Positions 1 to 7,155 of a stretch of 8,627 bases of DNA are shown here, one piece after another. Both the position numbers and the translations under genes were made by a program. The notes below the pieces were generated by a model that ran no database searches, was not told the DNA's origin, and saw only the letters and a program-made list of their open reading frames with translations. How positions within the stretch are numbered: the first letter of the stretch is position 1; the number at the start of each line of letters is the position of its first letter. Source of the DNA: JBCDCU01 sp039180865 (GTDB lineage: Bacteria; Pseudomonadota; Alphaproteobacteria; Rhizobiales; JACESI01); assembly GCA_039180865.1 (NCBI GenBank), contig JBCDCZ010000195.1, positions 1 through 8,627 on the forward strand, in the 5' to 3' direction.

Positions 1-1
1 C

Positions 2-61
2 CCCCCTACTTATGCTAAGGGCGTGTTTCAATCCTTTCGCGAAGCCCGGTATCACAGGTAA
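2..61 (+). CDS. 3' end of an unidentified upstream gene (partial)
   Basis: An open frame runs from the left edge to a TAA stop at 59-61 and would encode a 19-residue C-terminus ending in Phe-Arg-Glu-Ala-Arg-Tyr-His-Arg. The stop lies inside the AGGTAA ribosome binding site (56-61) of the next gene, six bases before its ATG. That tight spacing is typical of genes in one operon and is the main reason to take the frame as real. I do not recognise the product from so short a piece, and a chance open frame of 20 codons remains possible. Confidence 0.4.
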   Translation, partial: PPTYAKGVFQSFREARYHR

Positions 62-67
62 GCGTAC

Positions 68-778
68 ATGCCTGAAATTATTTTTAACGGACCTGCGGGC
101 CGCCTTGAAGGTCGTTTCCAACCAGCCAAGGAACGAAACGCTCCGCTTGCCCTCCTGCTGCACCCGCATCCCCGCTTCGGCGGTACAATGAACAATAAGA
201 TCATCTATGATCTGTTCTACATGTTCGTCGATCGCGGCTTTGCTGCGCTGCGTTTCAATTTTCGCGGCGTTGGACGTTCGCAGGGCGCATTTGACCACGG
301 AACGGGAGAGTTGTCGGACGCAGCGGCAGCCCTCGACTGGGTTCAGACCGTTCACCCTGATGCGCGCGGGGTCTGGATAACCGGCTTCTCCTTTGGTGCG
401 TGGATCGGTATGCAGCTTTTAATGCGACGGCCGGAAGTCGAAGGCTTCATTTCAATTGCGCCTCCGACAAACCTCCACGATTTCTCCTTCCTGGCGCCTT
501 GCCCATCTGACGGCCTCATCATTCATGGTGACCACGACAAAGTTGTTCCGATGAAGGATACACAGGCGTTGATCGATAAGCTTGCAACACAAAAGGGCAT
601 CACCATCGATCACCAGGTGATACCGGGAGCGAACCATTTCTTCGAAGATCACGCAGAAGAGCTGATTGCAAAATGCGCAGCCTATGTCGATGCAAGGCTT
701 GGCGTTCAAAGCCCGGTGGAAGTGCTTCCGCCTCCCCCTGAGCCCGAACCTGAAGAAGAAGCAGAAGACATCGAATAA
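68..778 (+). CDS. alpha/beta hydrolase of the COG2945 type
   Basis: This is a probable cytoplasmic serine hydrolase of 236 residues whose substrate is unknown. No signal peptide is visible. The N-terminal half has the hallmark HPHPRFGGTMNNK (32-44), then FNFRGVGRS (63-71), which resembles the oxyanion-side loop of this subfamily. The nucleophile elbow is GFSFG (106-110, Ser108). The likely acid is Asp157 in HGDHDKVVP (153-161), and the likely base is His190 in GANHFFEDH. The three are in the usual order and spacing. The last 17 residues or so are a Pro/Glu-rich tail that lies outside the fold. The ATG is preceded by AGGTAA (56-61) at six bases, which overlaps the stop of the preceding frame, so the two may be translated together. 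The gene converges on anmK with nine bases between stops. The family call is firm; the reaction cannot be named from sequence. Confidence 0.9.
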   Translation: MPEIIFNGPAGRLEGRFQPAKERNAPLALLLHPHPRFGGTMNNKIIYDLFYMFVDRGFAALRFNFRGVGRSQGAFDHGTGELSDAAAALDWVQTVHPDARGVWITGFSFGAWIGMQLLMRRPEVEGFISIAPPTNLHDFSFLAPCPSDGLIIHGDHDKVVPMKDTQALIDKLATQKGITIDHQVIPGANHFFEDHAEELIAKCAAYVDARLGVQSPVEVLPPPPEPEPEEEAEDIE

Positions 779-787
779 GCTTTCTCG

Positions 788-1879
788 TCAGTCCTGCGCA
801 TGGACAATGCGTCCTCCGGACATGGGCTTTGCGACACCCGTCGTCTCGGGAAAACTGATCGGCAAATCCGCTTCAGCGCGCGCTGCGAGATAGGCGAATG
901 CGTAAGCTTCCACGAAATCGGGATCAGCCCCGATTTCCTCAATATTGCGCACGTCCAAACCACAAGCTTCGCTCAGCATTCTTGTCATCGTTCGATTGTG
1001 TGCCCCGCCCCCGGTCACAAACAACGCCTTGACCGGGTAGAGTTCAACCGCCTTGGCGATCGCACGGGCCGAAAATGCCGTCAAAGTCGCAGCACCATCA
1101 GCAAGCGACGCGCGATCAATCTCGTCGATCGAAAAATGGTTGCGGTCCAGTGATTTCGGCGCACTGCGCGAAAAGTACGGATCATTGAGCCATTCGTTCA
1201 CAAGGATTTCGTTGACCCGGCCTTCCCCGGCAATCCGCCCCCATTGATCGAAGGTTTTTGACGTGCGGCTTGTTATCCAGTCATCAATCAGCGCGTTGCC
1301 TGGTCCCGTATCGAAAGCGATCAGGCTGTCATCCTCGCCAACAATCGAAACATTGGCTACGCCGCCGATATTTACGATGCCAGCGGGAAGCGATATGCCC
1401 GATTGATTGATGAGCGCGCGATGAAACACAGGGACGAGCGGCGCACCTTCTCCGCCCTCCGACACGTCCTTGCTACGAAAATCAAAAACCACATCAATGC
1501 CAAGTGCTTTGGAAAGCGCATGGCCATCGCCTATTTGGACCGTGACCTTTTGATGGGGCGCATGAAAAAGAGTCTGGCCGTGAAGCGCGACCAAATCCAC
1601 TTCGGAGGCTGAGAGGCCTGCCTCGTCCATAAGGGCCCTCACCGCTTCTTCATGCGCGGTCAGGATCAAGCCTTCGGCTTCGCTGACCTCATCGCCCGCC
1701 CGTCCCTGTTCTCCGCTGGCAGCGGCGATAGCACCCTTTAGAATTGCTTTTTCAGCCCGGGAATAGGGACGGCAATAGGTTGCCCCAAAGATCAAATCTC
1801 CCTCGCCATCGGTTTTCAGGATCGCCGCGTCGACCCCATCAAGCGACGTCCCGCTCATCGTTCCGATTATGGTCTTCAT
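788..1879 (-). CDS. anmK: 1,6-anhydro-N-acetylmuramic acid kinase
   Basis: AnmK opens the 1,6-anhydro ring of anhydroMurNAc and phosphorylates it with ATP to give MurNAc-6-phosphate, a cytosolic step in reuse of cell-wall sugars. The predicted product is 363 residues, close to the usual 360-390. Visible family motifs are GTMSGTSLDGVD (6-17, nucleotide site), ALHGQTLFHAP (98-108), DFRSKDV then GGEGAPLVPVFHRAL (133-156, which should hold the catalytic Asp), VNIGGVANV (169-177), FDTGPGNALIDDW (189-201), and a late VTGGGAHN plus GADPDFVEAYAFA block. The frame stays open 35 codons upstream to an ATG at 1984, but the family begins at MKTIIGTMSG, and a GGGGAGGGG stretch sits just before that ATG, so I chose 1879. 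The gene diverges from tyrS. No other muropeptide-recycling gene is in view. Confidence 0.95.
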   Translation of the reverse strand: MKTIIGTMSGTSLDGVDAAILKTDGEGDLIFGATYCRPYSRAEKAILKGAIAAASGEQGRAGDEVSEAEGLILTAHEEAVRALMDEAGLSASEVDLVALHGQTLFHAPHQKVTVQIGDGHALSKALGIDVVFDFRSKDVSEGGEGAPLVPVFHRALINQSGISLPAGIVNIGGVANVSIVGEDDSLIAFDTGPGNALIDDWITSRTSKTFDQWGRIAGEGRVNEILVNEWLNDPYFSRSAPKSLDRNHFSIDEIDRASLADGAATLTAFSARAIAKAVELYPVKALFVTGGGAHNRTMTRMLSEACGLDVRNIEEIGADPDFVEAYAFAYLAARAEADLPISFPETTGVAKPMSGGRIVHAQD

Positions 1880-1881
1880 AG

Positions 1882-1890
1882 CCCCTCCCC
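1882..1890 (-). promoter_or_regulatory. ribosome binding site that decides the anmK start
   Basis: Read on the minus strand this is GGGGAGGGG, with a GGAGG core ending four bases before the ATG at 1879. The upstream ATG at 1984 has no comparable purine run in front of it. Together with the family N-terminus this supports the shorter 363-residue protein. Confidence 0.7.
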
Positions 1891-1971
1891 GCGATGCCTC
1901 AATCGGCCCGTTGTCAAACCAGAGGTGGTCCGGTCCCGCCAGCACCTTAGAATGTTGGTAAAGCCGTCCTA

Positions 1972-1989
1972 GCATTTTTTGCAAAATGC
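1972..1989. repeat. perfect A/T-rich inverted repeat, possible operator
   Basis: GCATTTT at 1972-1978 is the exact reverse complement of AAAATGC at 1983-1989, with a four-base centre TTGC. The symmetry and A/T-rich arms resemble a binding site for a dimeric regulator placed between two divergent genes. The weak pairing and lack of a G/C stem make a terminator unlikely. No regulator can be named, and chance is possible. Confidence 0.35.
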
Positions 1990-2008
1990 AGGAAAAGGCG
2001 TTAGGAAG

Positions 2009-2040
2009 CGCCGACTTTTTCAGCGGCCTTCCGGTCGGCG
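2009..2040 (+). promoter_or_regulatory. hairpin in the tyrS leader
   Basis: CGCCGAC at 2009-2015 pairs perfectly with GTCGGCG at 2034-2040, leaving an 18-base loop in which CGG (2024-2026) could also pair with CCG (2031-2033). The structure ends eight bases before the tyrS ribosome binding site (2049-2054) and leaves it free. There is no run of T after it, so it is not an intrinsic terminator. It could stabilise the mRNA or bind a protein. I see no T-box features: no specifier stem and no TGG-type tRNA acceptor bulge. Confidence 0.35.
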
Positions 2041-2048
2041 AACTTTCC

Positions 2049-2054
2049 AGGTGA
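2049..2054 (+). promoter_or_regulatory. ribosome binding site of tyrS
   Basis: AGGTGA is a full six-base match to the anti-Shine-Dalgarno region and lies six bases before the ATG at 2061. It fixes the tyrS start. Confidence 0.75.
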
Positions 2055-2060
2055 CATCGT

Positions 2061-3311
2061 ATGCCAGCTTATAAATCGGATTTTCTGGCCGTGCTCGATG
2101 AGCGTGGCTTTATCCATCAATGTTCTGATGCCGAGGGACTCGATAAACTCCTCACATCTGAAACGGTTACGGCCTACGTGGGTTTTGACTGCACGGCAGC
2201 AAGTCTGCACGTCGGTAATCTGATTTCGATCATGATGCTGCACTGGTTTCAGGCGACCTGTCATCGCCCGATAGCCCTCATGGGTGGAGGAACCACGAGA
2301 GTTGGAGACCCGTCAGGTAAGGACGAATCACGGCAATTGCTCACGCCCGAAGTCATTGAAGCAAACAAAGCGGGGATCCGACAGGCGTTCGAGCGCCTTT
2401 TGCAGTTTTCCGGGACACACACCGACGCCATCATGGCGGACAACTCGGACTGGCTCCTGGACCTTCGCTATATCGATTTCCTGAGAGATGTCGGGCGCCA
2501 TCTATCGGTCAATCAGATGTTGCAGCGCGATTCGGTTCGCCTGCGTCTTGACCGTGAACAGCATCTCTCCTTCCTGGAATTCAACTATATGTGTCTCCAG
2601 GCCTACGACTTCGTCGAACTTTACAAGAGATATGATTGCCGCCTGCAAATGGGCGGATCTGATCAGTGGGGCAACATCGTCTCCGGTGTCGATCTTGGTC
2701 GGCGCCTTGCCGGTGCTGATTTATATGCCCTCACTACCCCCCTTTTAACGACGGCGTCGGGTGCAAAAATGGGCAAGACGGCAGATGGCGCTGTGTGGCT
2801 GAACGAAGACGCTCTCTCCGCCTATGATTACTGGCAATACTGGCGCAACACCGAGGATGCGGACGTCGAACGCTTCCTTATGCGTTTCACGCTCCTGCCG
2901 ATGGATGAGATCAGGCGGCTCTCCGCACTCTCCGGGTCCGAGATCAACGAGGCAAAGAAGATCCTTGCATATGAAGCGACACGCCTCATGCGAGGTGAAG
3001 ACGCCGCGCTTGCAGCACAGGAAACTGCCGAGAAGACATTCGAACAAGGCGCACTATCGAGCAATCTTCCTACGGTCGAGGTTCCGGCCGGCGAACTTGA
3101 TGAGGGTATCGGCATGCTCATGCTCTATGTACGCGCCGGACTCTGCGGATCGAATGGGGATGCCAGACGGCAGGTTAAGGGCGGCGCTGTGCGCATCAAT
3201 GATGATCCGACAACGGACGAGCGCCGCGTAATTGGATCGAATGATCTGCAAGATGGTGTCGTCAAGCTCTCGCTTGGTAAAAAGAAACACGTCCTCGTAA
3301 AACCCGTCTGA
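2061..3311 (+). CDS. tyrS: tyrosyl-tRNA synthetase (tyrosine--tRNA ligase)
   Basis: TyrS is a class I aminoacyl-tRNA synthetase that joins tyrosine to tRNA(Tyr) with ATP in the cytoplasm; it is essential unless a second copy exists. The 416-residue length matches the bacterial enzyme. The catalytic Rossmann domain has the HIGH-type signature HVGN (50-53), the tyrosine-pocket segment QMGGSDQWGN (196-205) and the KMSKS-type loop KMGKT (236-240). A C-terminal S4 RNA-binding domain (about 345-416) shows GDARRQVKGGAVRIND and ends in a basic Lys-rich stretch. Having KMGKT in place of KMSKS is common in bacterial TyrS. The gene diverges from anmK and converges on the AsmA-like gene with 11 bases between stops. 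I see no truncation or odd composition, so it is probably a core copy. Confidence 0.97.
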   Translation: MPAYKSDFLAVLDERGFIHQCSDAEGLDKLLTSETVTAYVGFDCTAASLHVGNLISIMMLHWFQATCHRPIALMGGGTTRVGDPSGKDESRQLLTPEVIEANKAGIRQAFERLLQFSGTHTDAIMADNSDWLLDLRYIDFLRDVGRHLSVNQMLQRDSVRLRLDREQHLSFLEFNYMCLQAYDFVELYKRYDCRLQMGGSDQWGNIVSGVDLGRRLAGADLYALTTPLLTTASGAKMGKTADGAVWLNEDALSAYDYWQYWRNTEDADVERFLMRFTLLPMDEIRRLSALSGSEINEAKKILAYEATRLMRGEDAALAAQETAEKTFEQGALSSNLPTVEVPAGELDEGIGMLMLYVRAGLCGSNGDARRQVKGGAVRINDDPTTDERRVIGSNDLQDGVVKLSLGKKKHVLVKPV

Positions 3312-3322
3312 AGCCCACGTCC

Positions 3323-6300
3323 CTAACGGACTGCAACGGATTCAGCCGCACCGCTATCAATCGATCCGCGCGTTGCGGCAACTGCTCCGCTGTCTTCCAA
3401 TTCCTCGTCGTCAATAAGGACCTCGCCCGTCTGCCGACCCTGCTGGCTGTTTTGACGGAAACGGAAAATCTGCCTCAGAAAGCCGGGAGCAAGGGCGGAA
3501 AGCGGATTGACGGTGACGGTCGGTTGCCCGATCGGACCGTTCACTTTGAACGTTACCCCGATCAAACCCTCACGGCCATTCCCGATGATGGGCCCGACCA
3601 AGGGAATTTTCGAGAAAAGATTGTTTAAAACATAGGCCGGAACGTAAGTGCCGGTGAAATTCACAATTTTGGTTCTGCGATCAAGAACACCACGATAGGT
3701 CCCGCCGACTTCTTCCCCGGCAACCAAGCCTTTTTTGAGTGTCAACTCCTGGTTTTCTTCTGAGAAACGCGCTTCGAGCGTGTTGAAGCGCACAGCCGAC
3801 CGGCCTTGGCTGTCCTTCGCTGCGGTGATGCTCTTTAGTGCGGGCTCCTCAACCAACGTAAAATTCCGCATCTTGAAGGTACCGGCCATTGCCCGCTGTC
3901 CGGTCGGACGCACACCGGAGACTGCGAATGCTCCTCCGAAAGCCCGGTAGTAAATGTTGGCAAAACGGAACAACGCTCCGGCGTCCGGACCTTGTGCGGT
4001 CAAAACATCACCAACATTTTGCGATGCTCCATACCGAATGGAAAACGGACTCGACGATCCACTGGTCGCTCCGTTCGCTGACAAACGAAGAATTGTGTTC
4101 CCACGCAGCGTCAAGCTTGCTGTCAAATTCTGAAGGGTGACGTCCTCATAACCACGGACCCGTCCAATGGCCGTGTCGATACGGTACCTGTAACCCGCAG
4201 TCTCTTCTTCCTGCGGCGCATTCGTAGTGCGTCTGATCAGCGAACGGGCATCGAAAGAGGAGCCCCGAACCTGAACTTCATAGGTCTTTTCCGAACGCAG
4301 TGTCGCCGTCACCTGCAGGTTGTCGCCCTGCTTCAATTGTAAACGCGAGAGATTGATTTTTTTGACAGAGCCATCCTTACCGAGATCGACCTCCCCTGAT
4401 GCAGCAAAGCCTTCACCTGAAATTTCGAAATCGCGAATGAGAGTGCCGGTATCTTTTGTGATAATGCGCATTTGTCCGCGCGCTGGGATACCCGCCGCCT
4501 TCCGCCAGCCGAGAAAATCAAGCCTGATTTCCGCCTTTGACAAATCCAAACGATGGAATTCGCCTTCCTGCCCGCCGGTCTCACTCGTCCGGTCAATATC
4601 GACCGTAACGGGACCTTTCAGGTAATCATCGAGCTCAATACCGAGCTTTTTCCTTTCAGCCTCGTTCAATACCACTTGAACCGCGACGCTTGGGCGGGCT
4701 CCTTCACCGGTCAACGACTGACTGAGATCGATGTTGGCTTCGATACCATCGATCCGTCCTGTTCCGGCAATCAGCATTTGCTCACGGTTGAGGTTTACGG
4801 TGGCGTTTGCATCTTCAATGGTCCGGCCATCAATCGGGGCGGAACTCGCAAAGTCCTCAACCGTCAGATCCGCCATCCAGTTGATGTCGTCACCGGTGAT
4901 GGTTTTAGAAAGCGGGAGTTGCAGTGAGACACTCGCAAGGACCGACCCGGTAAGGTTTTCCGCTTCCATATCCGCACGAACAAGCGCCTGCACAGGTTCC
5001 CTGTTTGCAATCGCACCGATGTCGTCGGCTTCTCCTTTGGCGGTCAGACTGATTTGCGCAAGCGGGTCTGGAAAGCGAAAATCAGGAATCGTAAAGCGGC
5101 CCTCCTGGAGATCGACGAGATCACCATCATCGGCTTTCGCACGGCCACTTGTGAGTTGAAGGTCAAAGGCAATCCCTCGCACTTCTGCGGTTGCTTCCGC
5201 AGCCTCGATATCCGGGAAAGCCCCGAAAGAGCTGAAGTAAGCATCGCTCATTGAAAACGTGAAACGCATGTCTTCGGGACGCATAGTCGCCCCTTTACGC
5301 AGATTACCGAGCACACCAGACGGGACAGATGCCTCGATCGTCCCGCCGTTGAAGCGGCCACTGTGGACATTGTCGTTGGTCCACGCTCTTGCACTCGGAG
5401 CAATAAAGACCGGCCAGGCCTGTTTCAGGACGTCTGTGTCGAGCGGTCCGATCTGCGCCGACGCGGCCATGGACGGTGTTCGTCCATTGAAGCCAAATGT
5501 GGCAGAGCCCGAAAACGCTACAATGTCCGATTCAGTCGCAAAGTCAGTGATTGTGACAACACGAGCTTTAGGTTGAAACGCACCGCGCGCGGAAATCCGT
5601 TCTACGCTGAGCGGCGGAGCATCAATATCGGGCGAATCAAAATAATTATAGTTGGACGCAAGATCGAAGAGATAAGGGTCACTAACTACGGCAGGCAGGA
5701 CAATACGCCCCTCCGGTCGCAGTTCATTTTTCCCGAAAACAAAAGGCGACGGTTTAACGGTAATATGCCGCTGCGCGTCATCGAGCGTCAGGATGAGCGT
5801 CCCGCTATCAACATTGACGAGAGACTTTGGACCCGTCTCAAACCATCCCTCACCCGCGAGCAGGGTTATGTCCGCTCGGCTCAATCGGATGTCGGGGCTG
5901 ACGTCAAAGTGCCCACGAGCACCGAATGGAACCTCAATCTTGACGCCATAATCCGGCTCGTTGAGTTTCGCGATAAAATTACGGGCGATCACATTATCGA
6001 TCGCAAACCGGAACGTCTGGATATCCGTCTCAGGATCGCGTCCATAGGTGACTTCAGCGCTCACCCCGGCCGCACCGCGCTGGAGCGTTGTAAGCGAAAT
6101 CGCGTTCTCCATCGCTCCGTTCTCTGCTTCATCGCGGACAAGTTGCGCCGAAACAACCGTAATCTCGTGGAGAACCGCGCCGTTCTCATCGAGGTAACGC
6201 ATGTCCGCCGATTCGAGAAACGCGCGCTGAAGATCGATATCCGCTGTCCGGTCGAGGACGCGGCCCACCCTTGCAAGAATATCAGCGGCAAGGCGAAGAG

Positions 6301-6997
6301 CATCAGGTTCTTTATCGCCGGAGGCAGTGGGTGTCTTAACGACTTCATCGGGCACGTCATCAGGACGATACTCGACAATCGTCCCGTCGGCCTGGACTTT
6401 CATTGGGGGAAGAAAGGCAGGAACTCCGATATTGGCGTCTTTCATCGGCACGGAGTGATCATCTGCCGGTTCGCCCAAAACACCGGAATGGTCATTCATC
6501 AATTCGCGAACACTACGCTCATCGTCGGGTTTAGGCAGAGGACGTGGCGGCGGTGGCAGTGCGCGCTGATAGGTGAAGGCAACGTCGGCGATACGTATCT
6601 CTTGAAGCGAAGTCCGCCCTTCGACAATGGCGCCCCAATGCGGTCTCACCATCGCCTCTTTGATAGTTGCGGAATAACGTCCCTTTGCATCCGTGATGAC
6701 GACGTCACGGGCAACCGCTGAGATACCCGCATCCGTGCTCGCAAAATGGACACCGCCCAATGCGATCTGCAAATGTGCTTTCGCCTTGTCGTTGATTAAG
6801 TCCTCAAGGTGCGCTCTGAGAGGCTCGATCGGTAGATTCGACTGAATGGCCAAGACAACGCCCGCCACCGCAAGAAAAAGTAGCCCTGCGACGGTTGTCG
6901 GAACAACCAGCGCAATCCGGCGAAGCAAGGGTCGCTTGCGCCTCGATTCCGGTTTCTTTTCGGACTTTTCTGCCACAGATTTCTTGCGCGCTTTCAT
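3323..6997 (-). CDS. large AsmA/YhdP-like envelope protein (DUF3971 / AsmA_2)
   Basis: This is a 1224-residue protein with a strongly basic N-terminus (1-27), one hydrophobic segment (about 28-51) and a long remainder that should lie in the periplasm, anchored to the inner membrane. A proline-rich stretch (about 147-156) follows the first domain. The body is rich in alternating beta-type repeats with Asp/Gly turns, as in AsmA-like proteins. The C-terminal part (about 1125-1180) has LFSKIPLVGPIIG, GLIGVTFKVNGPIGQPTV and NPLSALAPGFLRQIF, the typical ending of the AsmA_2/DUF3971 group. Relatives such as YhdP and TamB form long grooved tubes thought to carry phospholipids to the outer membrane, and I infer a similar role. 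I see no cysteine in the whole chain, which suits the periplasm. The last 40 or so residues are acidic and probably disordered. Only a weak GGA precedes the ATG. The exact subfamily is uncertain. Confidence 0.85.
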   Translation of the reverse strand: MKARKKSVAEKSEKKPESRRKRPLLRRIALVVPTTVAGLLFLAVAGVVLAIQSNLPIEPLRAHLEDLINDKAKAHLQIALGGVHFASTDAGISAVARDVVITDAKGRYSATIKEAMVRPHWGAIVEGRTSLQEIRIADVAFTYQRALPPPPRPLPKPDDERSVRELMNDHSGVLGEPADDHSVPMKDANIGVPAFLPPMKVQADGTIVEYRPDDVPDEVVKTPTASGDKEPDALRLAADILARVGRVLDRTADIDLQRAFLESADMRYLDENGAVLHEITVVSAQLVRDEAENGAMENAISLTTLQRGAAGVSAEVTYGRDPETDIQTFRFAIDNVIARNFIAKLNEPDYGVKIEVPFGARGHFDVSPDIRLSRADITLLAGEGWFETGPKSLVNVDSGTLILTLDDAQRHITVKPSPFVFGKNELRPEGRIVLPAVVSDPYLFDLASNYNYFDSPDIDAPPLSVERISARGAFQPKARVVTITDFATESDIVAFSGSATFGFNGRTPSMAASAQIGPLDTDVLKQAWPVFIAPSARAWTNDNVHSGRFNGGTIEASVPSGVLGNLRKGATMRPEDMRFTFSMSDAYFSSFGAFPDIEAAEATAEVRGIAFDLQLTSGRAKADDGDLVDLQEGRFTIPDFRFPDPLAQISLTAKGEADDIGAIANREPVQALVRADMEAENLTGSVLASVSLQLPLSKTITGDDINWMADLTVEDFASSAPIDGRTIEDANATVNLNREQMLIAGTGRIDGIEANIDLSQSLTGEGARPSVAVQVVLNEAERKKLGIELDDYLKGPVTVDIDRTSETGGQEGEFHRLDLSKAEIRLDFLGWRKAAGIPARGQMRIITKDTGTLIRDFEISGEGFAASGEVDLGKDGSVKKINLSRLQLKQGDNLQVTATLRSEKTYEVQVRGSSFDARSLIRRTTNAPQEEETAGYRYRIDTAIGRVRGYEDVTLQNLTASLTLRGNTILRLSANGATSGSSSPFSIRYGASQNVGDVLTAQGPDAGALFRFANIYYRAFGGAFAVSGVRPTGQRAMAGTFKMRNFTLVEEPALKSITAAKDSQGRSAVRFNTLEARFSEENQELTLKKGLVAGEEVGGTYRGVLDRRTKIVNFTGTYVPAYVLNNLFSKIPLVGPIIGNGREGLIGVTFKVNGPIGQPTVTVNPLSALAPGFLRQIFRFRQNSQQGRQTGEVLIDDEELEDSGAVAATRGSIDSGAAESVAVR

Positions 6998-7155
6998 ATC
7001 CGGTCTAAGTAACGCTTGGGAGAAGATTTATGCTCTTCCCACTGTTATTCAATTCTTACCGGTCTTAAGGCCGACTTTCCAGTGCATGTGGTTCCTTAAC
7101 GCCCTTATTTGCCATGGAAAACGGCCTGCCGGTACAATGTGAGGTTTTGTTACCA
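6998..7155. promoter_or_regulatory. divergent intergenic region, AsmA-like gene / peroxiredoxin
   Basis: This 158-base spacer separates the starts of two divergent genes. It contains a clear promoter for the rightward gene (listed separately), an imperfect inverted repeat at 7017-7025 and 7033-7041 (TGGGA outer arms, seven of nine bases paired), and a near-repeat of CCGGTCTAAG (7000-7009) as CCGGTCTTAAG (7059-7069). On the minus strand I see only weak -35/-10 candidates for the AsmA-like gene. No coding sequence is supported in it. Confidence 0.45.
7109..7138 (+). promoter_or_regulatory. sigma70-type promoter of the peroxiredoxin gene
   Basis: TTGCCA (7109-7114, five of six matches to TTGACA) and TACAAT (7133-7138, five of six to TATAAT) are 18 bases apart, an acceptable spacing. 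Transcription would begin near 7144-7146. That leaves about 11 bases before the ATG at 7156 and rules out the in-frame ATG at 7114, which would be inside the -35 box. Confidence 0.6.

Larger units (their letters stand above)
1880..2060. promoter_or_regulatory. divergent anmK-tyrS intergenic region
   Basis: This 181-base spacer must hold the start signals for both genes. I see a TTGACA read on the minus strand (1912-1917), but no good -10 at the right distance. I also see no convincing sigma70 pair toward tyrS. The tyrS side carries two inverted repeats, listed separately. Nothing else coding is supported here. Confidence 0.5.

Noticed and set aside
35..44. A ten-base TTTCGCGAAG shared by the left edge (35-44) and the last spacer (8547-8556).
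   Set aside because: The first copy lies in probable coding sequence. A short palindrome occurring twice in this length is expected by chance.
1955..1980. Possible sigma70 elements toward tyrS (TTGGTA, TAGCAT).
   Set aside because: No pair has both acceptable matches and 16-18 base spacing.
1880..1984. A 35-residue N-terminal extension of AnmK from the ATG at 1984.
   Set aside because: The family starts at the 1879 methionine, which also has a strong ribosome site. The extension would fill most of the divergent spacer.
5363..6721. A 452-codon open frame on the + strand, antisense to the AsmA-like gene.
   Set aside because: Its codons are in exact register with those of the minus-strand gene, so a stop needs TTA, CTA or TCA there, codons that are rare in this kind of genome. 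The translation is rich in Arg and Cys and resembles no family.
7000..7069. The near-repeat CCGGTCTAAG / CCGGTCTTAAG in the divergent spacer.
   Set aside because: There are only two copies with an extra base in one, and no symmetric placement. It is noted in the spacer entry but too weak for a regulatory claim.
7114..7155. A 14-residue N-terminal extension of the peroxiredoxin.
   Set aside because: It has no ribosome site, its ATG overlaps the -35 box of a good promoter, and family proteins start near 7156.
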